NCBI GenBank assembly: GCA_002345145.1
Contig: DDVC01000029.1
Span: 1 to 10,787 of the forward strand
Direction: 5' to 3'
Source of the DNA: Bacteroidetes bacterium UBA2322
GTDB taxonomy: Bacteria; Bacteroidota; Bacteroidia; Chitinophagales; UBA2359
Length of the DNA stretch: 10,787 bases
A program made the position numbers and the translations under genes. Positions 1-6,689 of this stretch are shown here, in pieces (the first letter of the stretch is position 1; each line of letters starts with the position of its first letter). Below the pieces are notes generated by a model. That model did no database searches. It was not told where the DNA came from and saw nothing but the letters and a program-made list of their open reading frames with translations.

Positions 1-999
1 TCGGGAACTTCATTTTTTGATTTTTTTGCAGGAACAAGTAATGTAGGACAATTTTTCAAAAAGAAAGGCTATAAAGTTTTTTCTTCTGATTTGTTGTATT
101 TTTCTTTCGTCTTGCAAAAGGCTTATATTGAAAATAACGAAGTACCAACTTTTGAAAAATTGTTGCAAAAAATAGAAATAAAACCCAGCTCACTTTTTGC
201 AAGTCCTTTAATGCAAGTAATCGACTACCTGAATACTATACTACAACAGGAAAGTTTTATTTTTCAAAATTACACACCCGAAGGAACAAAACATTTAGAT
301 ATTCCGAGAATGTATTTTAGCAACGAAAACGGAAAAATTATTGATGCTATTCGTTTGCAAATTGAAAGTTGGAAAAATGAAAACTTATTGGCTGAAAATG
401 AATACTATATTTTATTGGCTTGCCTGATAGAAACCGTACCTTTTTATGCCAATATTTCAGGTGTTTATGCAGCGTTTCAAAAAACTTGGGATGCAAGGGC
501 TGTTAAAAAATTAACTTTGCGACCTATTGAAATCATTATTAGCAACAAAGAAAACAAGGTTTTTAATCAAAATTCGGTAGAGTTGATTGCAGAAATTCAG
601 GCAGATATTTTGTATTTAGACCCGCCTTATAACCAAAGGCAATACGCGCCAAATTATCATTTACTGGAAACCATTGCCAAATACGATAATCCAAACATAA
701 AAGGTATATCAGGTATGCGAAATTATGAAAATCAAAAATCGCAGTTTTGCAATGCAGAAACAGGCTTAAAAGAGCTTTGCAGCATTGTCAATAACGCCCA
801 TTACAAATATTTGGTTTTGAGCTACAACAGCGAAGGTATTATGCCTCAAGACAAAATTTTATCTGTTTTGGGTAGTTTTGGCGAAGTGCAATTAGTAGAA
901 TTTGATTACCTTCGCTTTAAATCCAATTCTAACGGAGAAAGTAAGACTAAAAAATTTGTGAAAGAGCAACTTTATATTTTGAAAAGAAATGAAACCTAA
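1..999 (+). CDS. D12-class adenine-specific DNA methyltransferase, 5'-truncated
   Basis: Transfers a methyl group from S-adenosylmethionine to N6 of adenine in a DNA recognition site, protecting host DNA from the endonuclease encoded next to it. The frame is open from base 1; the TTG at 91 is only an internal leucine codon. In the 332 visible codons, the SAM-binding motif I is FFDFFAGTSNVG at residues 5-16 and the catalytic motif IV is DPPY at residues 207-210 (bases 619-630), followed by NQRQYAPNYH. Motif I preceding DPPY is the alpha (D12) order. Motif I normally lies close to the N-terminus, so few residues may be missing, unless this is the second half of a FokI-methylase-like two-domain protein. 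The stop overlaps the next gene by 11 bases, indicating one operon. The sequence is AT-rich compared with the genes at 2563-9422. The family call is firm; the target site is unknown. Confidence 0.92.
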   Translation, partial: SGTSFFDFFAGTSNVGQFFKKKGYKVFSSDLLYFSFVLQKAYIENNEVPTFEKLLQKIEIKPSSLFASPLMQVIDYLNTILQQESFIFQNYTPEGTKHLDIPRMYFSNENGKIIDAIRLQIESWKNENLLAENEYYILLACLIETVPFYANISGVYAAFQKTWDARAVKKLTLRPIEIIISNKENKVFNQNSVELIAEIQADILYLDPPYNQRQYAPNYHLLETIAKYDNPNIKGISGMRNYENQKSQFCNAETGLKELCSIVNNAHYKYLVLSYNSEGIMPQDKILSVLGSFGEVQLVEFDYLRFKSNSNGESKTKKFVKEQLYILKRNET

Positions 1000-2377
1000 T
1001 CTTTACCTACTCACCGAAGAAAAACCTAAAAAAGAAGTCTTAGCCACCATATTGCAAAAATTTGCGAAAGATTACGCTTTTGCTTGTTTTTTAAATCCGT
1101 TGCAAATCCACCCAATACTCGAAAACGATAAGTTTACTTTTACCTATCAAGTCAAGGGTTTTGATTGCAACAAAGTGAATAAGGTTTTTATCAAAACCGT
1201 TTCGGGTAATTCAAGTTTTACGGATTTTTTGGTTTTCTACCAAGAAAACGAGCCTACACCAACTGATACGCCAATTTACGCCATAGAAGAAACCAAAACA
1301 GATGACAAAGAAAGCCGAAATACAGGCGTGTATCAGCGTTGTAGTAAGTTTGTATTTATCAAAAATTACTACCCAAACGTAAAAATGATAATGCTTTACA
1401 ATTTGCAAGTAGAGCAAAAGGAAAAACCAACCGAAACCTACATTTTTGGCACAAGGCTTTTATTGACTTTGGGTGTAGAGATTTTAGGTAAAAAATTAGA
1501 CGAAAGTGTATTTGTGCCTTTCCAAAACATAGATGAAGTTATTGATTTTAAGGCAAATATGCGAAAAGCCCCTGCGGGAAATGTGCCTATTTTGCTTGCC
1601 AAGTCAAAAAATAAAATTGAAATTTCGGGCAGACTTTATAAAAGTGAGGGACTTTCTCACGACCCGAATATTGGGGCATTGAGTATAATCTGTGCAGTTT
1701 TAAGGAAATTAGGTTGGACAAAGAAATTAGAAATTACACAACACGGCTTAGAACAAAAACACGTAGGAAAAACCAATAAATTTATCCAAATAGCCAACAA
1801 ATTGGCTATTTCTTTGCAGGGCTTAGAAGTTCCGAAAACTGAACTAAACACAGACTATTGGAAATATGACACCGAAGGAGAAAAGTTAGGAACAATTTTT
1901 ATTCACGTAGTGGTTGAAAATTTTACAACGGGAGAATCTATTTTTGAAAACCATGCGGGCAGTGAAAAGGGCTATTTTATGACCAAAGAAGGCGAAGCAA
2001 TTCCATTAGCGAAATACAAAGACCGAGAAAAATACAAGGCAGGCGACAAAGACCAAATTATTCACATTCCCGACTTAATTTTGATAGATTTTGGACATAG
2101 TGAAGTGATAAACATTGAAGGCAAAAAGTACAAATTTCGTTCACAAGGCATTGCCGAACTTGCCAATTACGATTTTATTGAGCAAAATTATATCAAAAAA
2201 TACTACCCTAAATTCAAAATTTTCCGAACTGTTGTGTTGTATGGTGGAAAAGAACAACAAATTGTAGAAATAGAAATTGGCTTTTTGCTCAACGAAAACG
2301 GAGAACTAATTTTAGGAATTAAAGCACCTAAACTTTTTCAAAACGCCATCAAAAACTTGCTTGACTTTTGGGTGTGA
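989..2377 (+). CDS. Probable type II restriction endonuclease with two PD-(D/E)XK-like motifs
   Basis: Probably the nuclease partner of the adenine methyltransferase, whose stop codon lies inside its first codons (bases 989-999 are shared). I do not recognise the exact family. Two segments look like PD-(D/E)XK nuclease cores. The first is D79 in FTDFLVF followed by E101-T-K103 in YAIEETK. The second is P361-D362 in HIPDLILID followed by E377-G-K379 in INIEGKK, with the usual hydrophobic beta-strand flanks. No transmembrane segment or signal peptide is seen. At 462 residues it is longer than many simple homodimeric type II enzymes, leaving room for two catalytic sites or a separate DNA-recognition domain. 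Base composition matches the methylase and not the downstream hemN. Endonuclease function is inferred from operon position plus motifs; another role in a modification-linked defence locus is possible. Confidence 0.72.
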   Translation: MKPNLYLLTEEKPKKEVLATILQKFAKDYAFACFLNPLQIHPILENDKFTFTYQVKGFDCNKVNKVFIKTVSGNSSFTDFLVFYQENEPTPTDTPIYAIEETKTDDKESRNTGVYQRCSKFVFIKNYYPNVKMIMLYNLQVEQKEKPTETYIFGTRLLLTLGVEILGKKLDESVFVPFQNIDEVIDFKANMRKAPAGNVPILLAKSKNKIEISGRLYKSEGLSHDPNIGALSIICAVLRKLGWTKKLEITQHGLEQKHVGKTNKFIQIANKLAISLQGLEVPKTELNTDYWKYDTEGEKLGTIFIHVVVENFTTGESIFENHAGSEKGYFMTKEGEAIPLAKYKDREKYKAGDKDQIIHIPDLILIDFGHSEVINIEGKKYKFRSQGIAELANYDFIEQNYIKKYYPKFKIFRTVVLYGGKEQQIVEIEIGFLLNENGELILGIKAPKLFQNAIKNLLDFWV

Positions 2378-2470
2378 GAAAAGCAAAAACAGCAGGCAAC
2401 ATTATGTTTGTGAAAAGGTGGGCTAATGTATGTAATTTAGGCTTTTGTATTTTCTATAAACTTTGTGTAT

Positions 2471-2502
2471 AGGGCAAGGGAAGTGCTATTTAATCCCGCC
2501 CT
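2471..2502. terminator. Hairpin in the convergent gap, possible terminator
   Basis: AGGGC at 2471-2475 pairs with GCCCT at 2498-2502, and GGGA (2478-2481) with TCCC (2494-2497), with an AA bulge and a 12-base loop. It lies between the endonuclease gene on + and hemN on -, where transcripts from both sides must end. No T-run follows on either strand, so it is not a standard intrinsic terminator. Confidence 0.3.
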
Positions 2503-2540
2503 TCGCAAATATGCTTCCATAGGCAGCCAAATTACAGCCT

Positions 2541-2560
2541 CTGCCTCACCTGTGGGGCAG
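2541..2560. terminator. Hairpin two bases after the hemN stop, possible terminator
   Basis: An 8-base stem with one G-T pair, CTGCCTCA / TGGGGCAG, closes a CCTG loop immediately downstream of the hemN stop codon. No U-tract follows in the hemN transcript. CTGCCT at 2541-2546 can alternatively pair with AGGCAG at 2521-2526. A role in mRNA end formation or stability is plausible but unproven. Confidence 0.35.
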
Positions 2561-2562
2561 CG

Positions 2563-3927
2563 CTATATAGCCTTACTAAACATATTACCTTGGGCTTGTT
2601 TACGCCACATGCGCGCATCAAGGCAGGCGCTGATGTTTCGTATAAAAGTAGCTCCCTTTGGCAAAACCGATAGGGTTGTACCGGTAAGGGCAACCAATTC
2701 ATCGGCTTGCAGGGGTTGCAGTTTTTCAAAAACCGATTCAAGGAAGGCAGGCGGTAAAACATCGGGTTGCAGGGTGGTTTTACCCGTACACATCAGCTCT
2801 AAAATGTGTTTTCGGATAAGCAGGTCTTCATTGGTAAGCAAATGACCGGTGGTAATGGGCAGTTGGTTTTGGCTAACCAACAGTTCGTATTTTTCTACTT
2901 CTTTTTCATTTTGGGCAAACGCCTCCCAGGTATCGCCTATGGCAGAAGCGCCCAATCCTACCAGCAGTTTGGTAGCGGTGGTGGTATAACCCATAAAATT
3001 GCGGTGCATATTACCGGCAGCCTCAGCCACAAACAATTTATCGTTTGGCAGGGCAAAATGATCCATGCCTATGGCTTTATAGCCGGCTTGTGTTAGCAAC
3101 TGCCGCCCGCGCTCATACATATTCCATTTTTCAAGGGCATTGGGCAGGTCGGCATCGGTGTAGCGGCGTTGTACTTTGCTTTTCCAGGGCACATGGGCAT
3201 AAGAATAAAAAGCTATGCGGTGCGGACGCAGCCGGGTAATCAGCTCTACGGTATGCTCCACACTGCTCACTTGTTGTTTGGGCAAGCCATATACCAAATC
3301 TATGTTAATGCCTTCAAAACCTAATTTGGTAGCCCAGTCCACCACAGCCTTCGTTTGGTCAAAGGTTTGCACTCTGTTTATGGTAAACTGCACTAATGGG
3401 TCAAAATCTTGCACCCCCAGGCTAATGCGCTTAAACCCTATGCCGGCTAAGGTTTCCAGATGCTCATAGCGCGTATAATTGGGGTGTACTTCTACGCTAA
3501 ACTCATGGTTATGGAGTACTTGCGCTTGGTGGGTAATGGCGGCAAGTAATTTATACAGGTTTTGTGCGCTAAAAAAGGTGGGTGTGCCGCCGCCAAGGTG
3601 AATTTCGTGCAAAACCGGAGGGTAGGGCATCAGTTGCCGGTACATTTGCCACTCCGATACCAAAGCGGCAATGTACGGCTCTTCTACGGCGTGGTTTTTG
3701 GTAATTCTTTTATTACAGGCACAAAAAGTGCAAAGGTTTTCGCAAAAAGGCAGGTGTATGTATAGGCTCATTTGCCCTTTTTCGGCAACAAAACGGTGGG
3801 TAAATGCCTGTTTCCATACATCGGGCGTAAGGGTTTGCGGCTCCCAGTAAGGCACAGTGGGGTAACTGGTGTAGCGGGGCAGCGGCACATCGTATTTAAG
3901 CAATAGTTGTTGGTGCAAAGAGGTCAT
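2563..3927 (-). CDS. hemN: Oxygen-independent coproporphyrinogen III dehydrogenase (radical SAM)
   Basis: Cytoplasmic radical-SAM enzyme that oxidatively decarboxylates coproporphyrinogen III to protoporphyrinogen IX in haem synthesis without needing O2. The ATG at 3927 gives 454 residues, about the family's usual length. It places Y56, C62, C66, C69 and C71 (PFCENLCTFCACNKR) at the same numbers as the well-studied E. coli enzyme, which favours it over an upstream TTG at 3942. The first three cysteines bind the 4Fe-4S cluster. GGGTPTF at 112-118 is the SAM-binding glycine motif. The N-terminal RYTSYPT and the C-terminal FIRN plus FSKAI match the HemN tail. The start overlaps the stop of a doubtful small frame as ATGA. 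No good ribosome binding site or promoter is seen. Composition matches the reductase and formate dehydrogenase. No lesion is visible. Confidence 0.96.
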   Translation of the reverse strand: MTSLHQQLLLKYDVPLPRYTSYPTVPYWEPQTLTPDVWKQAFTHRFVAEKGQMSLYIHLPFCENLCTFCACNKRITKNHAVEEPYIAALVSEWQMYRQLMPYPPVLHEIHLGGGTPTFFSAQNLYKLLAAITHQAQVLHNHEFSVEVHPNYTRYEHLETLAGIGFKRISLGVQDFDPLVQFTINRVQTFDQTKAVVDWATKLGFEGINIDLVYGLPKQQVSSVEHTVELITRLRPHRIAFYSYAHVPWKSKVQRRYTDADLPNALEKWNMYERGRQLLTQAGYKAIGMDHFALPNDKLFVAEAAGNMHRNFMGYTTTATKLLVGLGASAIGDTWEAFAQNEKEVEKYELLVSQNQLPITTGHLLTNEDLLIRKHILELMCTGKTTLQPDVLPPAFLESVFEKLQPLQADELVALTGTTLSVLPKGATFIRNISACLDARMWRKQAQGNMFSKAI

Positions 3928-4145
3928 GGTAAAATATAGCAATGTGGGTATAAGTACTCCGGGGCATTCAAACCAATGGTTGGGCTTTTCATTATGCCTG
4001 TAAGAGTAAAAATAAGTTTGGCGTACTGCGTTTTAAAGTGCAGCATTAGGTAATTATCCCAATACATACCACCTATCAGTAAAACAAGGCAGGCAAGGTA
4101 AGCATCGGGATAAAAAACACTATTCGCATACAAAAAGTGCAGCAC
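3924..4145 (-). CDS. Doubtful small hydrophobic protein ahead of hemN
   Basis: A 73-codon frame starting at GTG (4145) with one hydrophobic stretch, YLACLVLLIGGMYW, that could span a membrane. Its stop TGA overlaps the hemN ATG as ATGA, the usual geometry of translational coupling and the main argument for it. Against it: no recognised family, a rare start codon, no ribosome binding site, and a C-terminal third that reads like untranslated leader. The frame is open only to a stop at 4167-4169, so it cannot be a long gene fragment. It may equally be the hemN 5' leader. Confidence 0.22.
   Translation of the reverse strand: MLHFLYANSVFYPDAYLACLVLLIGGMYWDNYLMLHFKTQYAKLIFTLTGIMKSPTIGLNAPEYLYPHCYILP
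4035..4144. repeat. Pair of 11-base direct repeats AAAGTGCAGCA
   Basis: AAAGTGCAGCA occurs at 4035-4045 and again at 4134-4144, with starts exactly 99 bases apart. In the doubtful small frame both copies read Leu-His-Phe after Val or Met. They may be binding sites or coincidence. Confidence 0.4.
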
Positions 4146-4168
4146 GCCAATTTTTTTAGGGGCAGATT

Positions 4169-4191
4169 AGGTCAAAAAAAGCAGATGACCT
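4169..4191. repeat. Inverted repeat AGGTCA / TGACCT downstream of the reductase gene
   Basis: A 6-base stem with an 11-base loop lies about 60 bases past the reductase stop. On the - strand the T-run is in the loop, not after the stem, so it is a weak terminator candidate. It could end the reductase transcript or be chance. Confidence 0.25.
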
Positions 4192-4251
4192 TGTATTTAC
4201 CAACCGTTTACACCCGTAATACAGCAAAACTGCCACATTGGGTAAAATTGA

Positions 4252-6513
4252 TTATATTTCACAACTGCCGCCGCTGCATGCTACGGCAGCCAACTCTGCG
4301 GCATCTACGTATCGGGGTTTAGTAAGTATTTCGTTAAAGTCTATCAGTTTAAAGTTACGGTTTACCACATGCCATTTGTGCCACAGGTGCACATCTTTCA
4401 TGCAGTAAATGGTGGTGTTGAGGTCGCCCTTAAAAAAATTTTTGGCAAATTTATGTACGCGCCTAATCCAGTCTTTTTGCAGCAAGGTTTGGTCGCGCCG
4501 CCCAATGAGGGGTTTTTTATCATCGGTAATATAAGACAGGGCTTCCCACAAATCGCCGTTAAAGTAGTGCAAACCGTCAACAATTAACCCCGACATAAAC
4601 ATAGCGCCCTCGCCGTATTTGTCTATAATTTCCTGCGAGTTTAGAACGGAGGTAAACGGAGCCTGCACATAATCTTTATCGCCAAAAAGGGAAATAAAAG
4701 AAACGGCGGCAAAGTTTTGCTGATGTTGGAAAATATAGGCAACTATTTCTTGCAGGTTGTCTATAATAACCGTATTGCTCACATTGTGTTGTGTAAGAGG
4801 GTTATAGCACTGTTGGGGGCGTTTACCGGCTTCTACCCATGAGTTTTGCACTAACTCAATGAGTTTAAGGTGTTTTACGCCTTGCATTTCTTCTTTTACG
4901 ATTACGTTTTCGTCGTTTTCGCAGGGGGCGTACACTACATAATCGGAATTGGTGGCAGACCAGCGCGACTCTTCCAAGCACTCGGGCTGGTGAATTTCGA
5001 GGTATTTGGCGGTTTCCGATTCTTTGTTTAACTGCATAATGCGAAAATAACGCTTAGCGTGTTCGGGGTGGATGCCCGATGCGGTTTGCAGGATAACGGA
5101 CGCATTGCCCGATGGTTTTACGGTAGTGGTTCGGGCGGCAATGTTTATGCCTATTACCTTAGCCACTTCGGCATTGGTTTGTTTTACTATTTCGGCGCCT
5201 CGGCGCAAAATATCGGGGTTAAACAGTTCGGGGCGGGTCATCCAGCCGGTTATAGAAATACCCAGCAGGGCTTCGCCGGCTACAATCCACTCTGTTTGCT
5301 TACCCAAGTAAGGAAAACGGGTGTAACCGGCTTGCAAAGTGCCTAAAATGGCGGCGTGGCGGCAGAGTTGGTAAAATTTTTCTTCGGAAAATTTACCGTG
5401 TTGCCCCACACAAGCCGATGCGTTTAACTCATTGAGGTTGCAAAACTGAAAAACGGTTTCGGAACGATCCATTATCTGTTCGTAAAAATTAAACCCGATT
5501 TCAAAACAGGGGTTAAACATTTCGTCTTCGTGGCTCATAAATACAAAGCCTATGTCGCTGTCGCCCTGATTTAGCGATACCAACGCCTTAAACGCTTCTT
5601 CGGTAAAAGTACCGCGCAATAAACCTACTGAGTTATTGCTACGGGCGCGCCACGGGTGGGTGCTGCGCCAGTTGCCGGTTTTGGCGTGCAGCATATCGGT
5701 ATCATCGTGGTCTATGATAACGTTCATGGCAGAACGGCGCACACCACCCGATAAAACAGCATCGGACAGGTGCATCAATACATCATAGGCAACGATGGTT
5801 TTAAACTCGCCCAAGTTGTTAGACAGCAGGGTTTCTATGCGCTCCAAAGATTGTTTGAGCCCTTCGGAGCCGGGGGCTTTAAAACCGCCGCTGATGAATG
5901 CTCCTTTTGGGCGAATTTCAGAAAAATCAAACTTTACCTGATACCCAAAGTATTCTTCATACAGCGCGGGGTGTTTGCAAAAAGAACTGATAAGTACTTT
6001 GGTTGCCTCTGCCCAACCCTCTATGGAATCGGGAATGACAAATAGTTTTACTTCATTGCCGCGTTTTTCTATAAGGGGCAACTGCGATACAAATTTGCGT
6101 TTGAGCGAAACGCCTAAACCGCAGCCGCACAATAACACATAAAAACCCCTGTTAAACACATCGGGCGAGTAGGCATAGGTGGTGCAGCAGTTGTAAATTT
6201 TGGCATTGTGTTTAATGATTGCCTCTTCTCTGAACTGCAAATTGCGCTGCGATGATAAAAATGCTTTGTGGTAATAGTTTTGTCTTATTTCGTTGAGGTA
6301 GGGTTTGATTACTTCGCCGTAGCGAAGGGTGTGGGTGTTGAGTACTTTGTTACAGGCTTCCTGCCATGTTTCGTAGCGTCCTAACTGTGCGTCCCATTTG
6401 AGGTAATCGGAGTAAAGTTTCAGTTCCGATAGGAACTCTTTGCCTTTTGTTTTTTTCATAAAGGTGGTAAATAAGGTGGGTTTTAGGGTAAAAAATGGTT
6501 CAATTAGGCGCAT
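4252..6513 (-). CDS. nrdJ: Class II adenosylcobalamin-dependent ribonucleotide reductase, monomeric type
   Basis: Reduces ribonucleotides (probably triphosphates) to deoxyribonucleotides using a thiyl radical generated from adenosylcobalamin, so it needs vitamin B12 but not oxygen. The 753-residue single chain resembles the Lactobacillus leichmannii enzyme (739) in length and motifs. Visible are N334-P-C336-F-E338, the radical cysteine with its Asn and Glu; C358 in FCNLNE and C109/C110 in YNCCTTY as candidate reducible pair; LSGGVRRSA near 255-262; KPSGNAS at 466-472; and the C-terminal shuttle pair C746/C751 (CSGGSC). The 22-residue spacing of C336 to C358 is wider than the 11 recalled for studied class II enzymes. 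An ATG at 6459 (residue 19, MKKTKGK) would give 735 residues and is a serious alternative start. A promoter box lies just upstream. No nrdB-like or glycyl-radical gene is adjacent. Confidence 0.9.
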   Translation of the reverse strand: MRLIEPFFTLKPTLFTTFMKKTKGKEFLSELKLYSDYLKWDAQLGRYETWQEACNKVLNTHTLRYGEVIKPYLNEIRQNYYHKAFLSSQRNLQFREEAIIKHNAKIYNCCTTYAYSPDVFNRGFYVLLCGCGLGVSLKRKFVSQLPLIEKRGNEVKLFVIPDSIEGWAEATKVLISSFCKHPALYEEYFGYQVKFDFSEIRPKGAFISGGFKAPGSEGLKQSLERIETLLSNNLGEFKTIVAYDVLMHLSDAVLSGGVRRSAMNVIIDHDDTDMLHAKTGNWRSTHPWRARSNNSVGLLRGTFTEEAFKALVSLNQGDSDIGFVFMSHEDEMFNPCFEIGFNFYEQIMDRSETVFQFCNLNELNASACVGQHGKFSEEKFYQLCRHAAILGTLQAGYTRFPYLGKQTEWIVAGEALLGISITGWMTRPELFNPDILRRGAEIVKQTNAEVAKVIGINIAARTTTVKPSGNASVILQTASGIHPEHAKRYFRIMQLNKESETAKYLEIHQPECLEESRWSATNSDYVVYAPCENDENVIVKEEMQGVKHLKLIELVQNSWVEAGKRPQQCYNPLTQHNVSNTVIIDNLQEIVAYIFQHQQNFAAVSFISLFGDKDYVQAPFTSVLNSQEIIDKYGEGAMFMSGLIVDGLHYFNGDLWEALSYITDDKKPLIGRRDQTLLQKDWIRRVHKFAKNFFKGDLNTTIYCMKDVHLWHKWHVVNRNFKLIDFNEILTKPRYVDAAELAAVACSGGSCEI

Positions 6514-6548
6514 GGCAGGCTCTACCGGTTTGTGGGCAAAGCGGCGTT

Positions 6549-6556
6549 CAAAGATA
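6549..6556 (-). promoter_or_regulatory. Bacteroidota-type -7 box TATCTTTG ahead of the reductase gene
   Basis: On the - strand TATCTTTG matches the TAnnTTTG -7 consensus of Bacteroidota sigma factor promoters. Transcription would start near 6542, leaving a leader of about 28 bases to the ATG at 6513 or about 82 to the one at 6459. No clear TTG -33 element is found at the right distance, so the call rests on one box. Confidence 0.4.
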
Positions 6557-6608
6557 GAAAAAAACGTTGGTTAAATACGAGTATTTAGAAGGTGAAAAAA
6601 AGGTAAAA

Positions 6609-6640
6609 AGTTTACTACGCTTTGTCATAGGGAGTTTACT
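6609..6640. repeat. Direct repeat AGTTTACT, two copies
   Basis: AGTTTACT occurs at 6609-6616 and 6633-6640, starts 24 bases apart, upstream of the reductase promoter box. Short enough to be chance, though the placement would suit a regulator bound upstream of the promoter. Confidence 0.25.
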
Positions 6641-6660
6641 GGGGTAAAACTTGATGAGAT

Positions 6661-6676
6661 GGGTGGGGTGGGGGGG
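6661..6676 (+). other. G-rich tract with four-run quadruplex pattern
   Basis: The + strand reads GGGTGGGGTGGGGGGG, allowing four runs of three G with one-base loops, a strong sequence match to an intramolecular G-quadruplex. It lies 14-29 bases past the formate dehydrogenase stop; the transcript of that gene is C-rich here and the G-run is on the template strand. It could stall polymerase or mark the gene end. Confidence 0.5.
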
Positions 6677-6689
6677 TAAAATACCACCT

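Larger units (their letters stand above)
3928..4251. other. 324-base gap between the reductase gene and hemN
   Basis: Apart from the doubtful small frame, this stretch holds no recognisable gene. It contains an 11-base direct repeat AAAGTGCAGCA (4035-4045 and 4134-4144), a 6-base inverted repeat AGGTCA/TGACCT (4169-4191) and a short palindrome AACCAATGGTT (3971-3981). I find no TAnnTTTG promoter box on the - strand and no tRNA-like fold. It presumably carries the 3' end of the reductase transcript and the leader of hemN. Confidence 0.5.

Noticed and set aside
91..93. TTG as the start of the adenine methyltransferase
   Set aside because: The same frame is open to base 1 and encodes motif I (FAGTSNVG) upstream, so the gene is truncated by the contig edge.
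1211..1851. Two - strand frames opposite the endonuclease gene
   Set aside because: They lie wholly inside the well-formed + strand gene and show no independent support.
2465..2845. Long + strand frame opposite hemN
   Set aside because: It lies antisense to the well-supported hemN end and has no family-like motif; its composition is a shadow of the other strand.
3928..3942. Upstream TTG start for hemN at 3942
   Set aside because: The ATG at 3927 aligns the catalytic Tyr and Cys numbering with the E. coli enzyme; the extra five residues add nothing recognisable.
4248..4261. FNR-like site TTGATTATATTTCA near the reductase stop
   Set aside because: Only the left half matches TTGAT-N4-ATCAA, and it is poorly placed for hemN control.
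5059..5346. Two overlapping + strand frames opposite the reductase
   Set aside because: They are antisense to conserved reductase sequence around the KPSGNAS motif and look like shadows.
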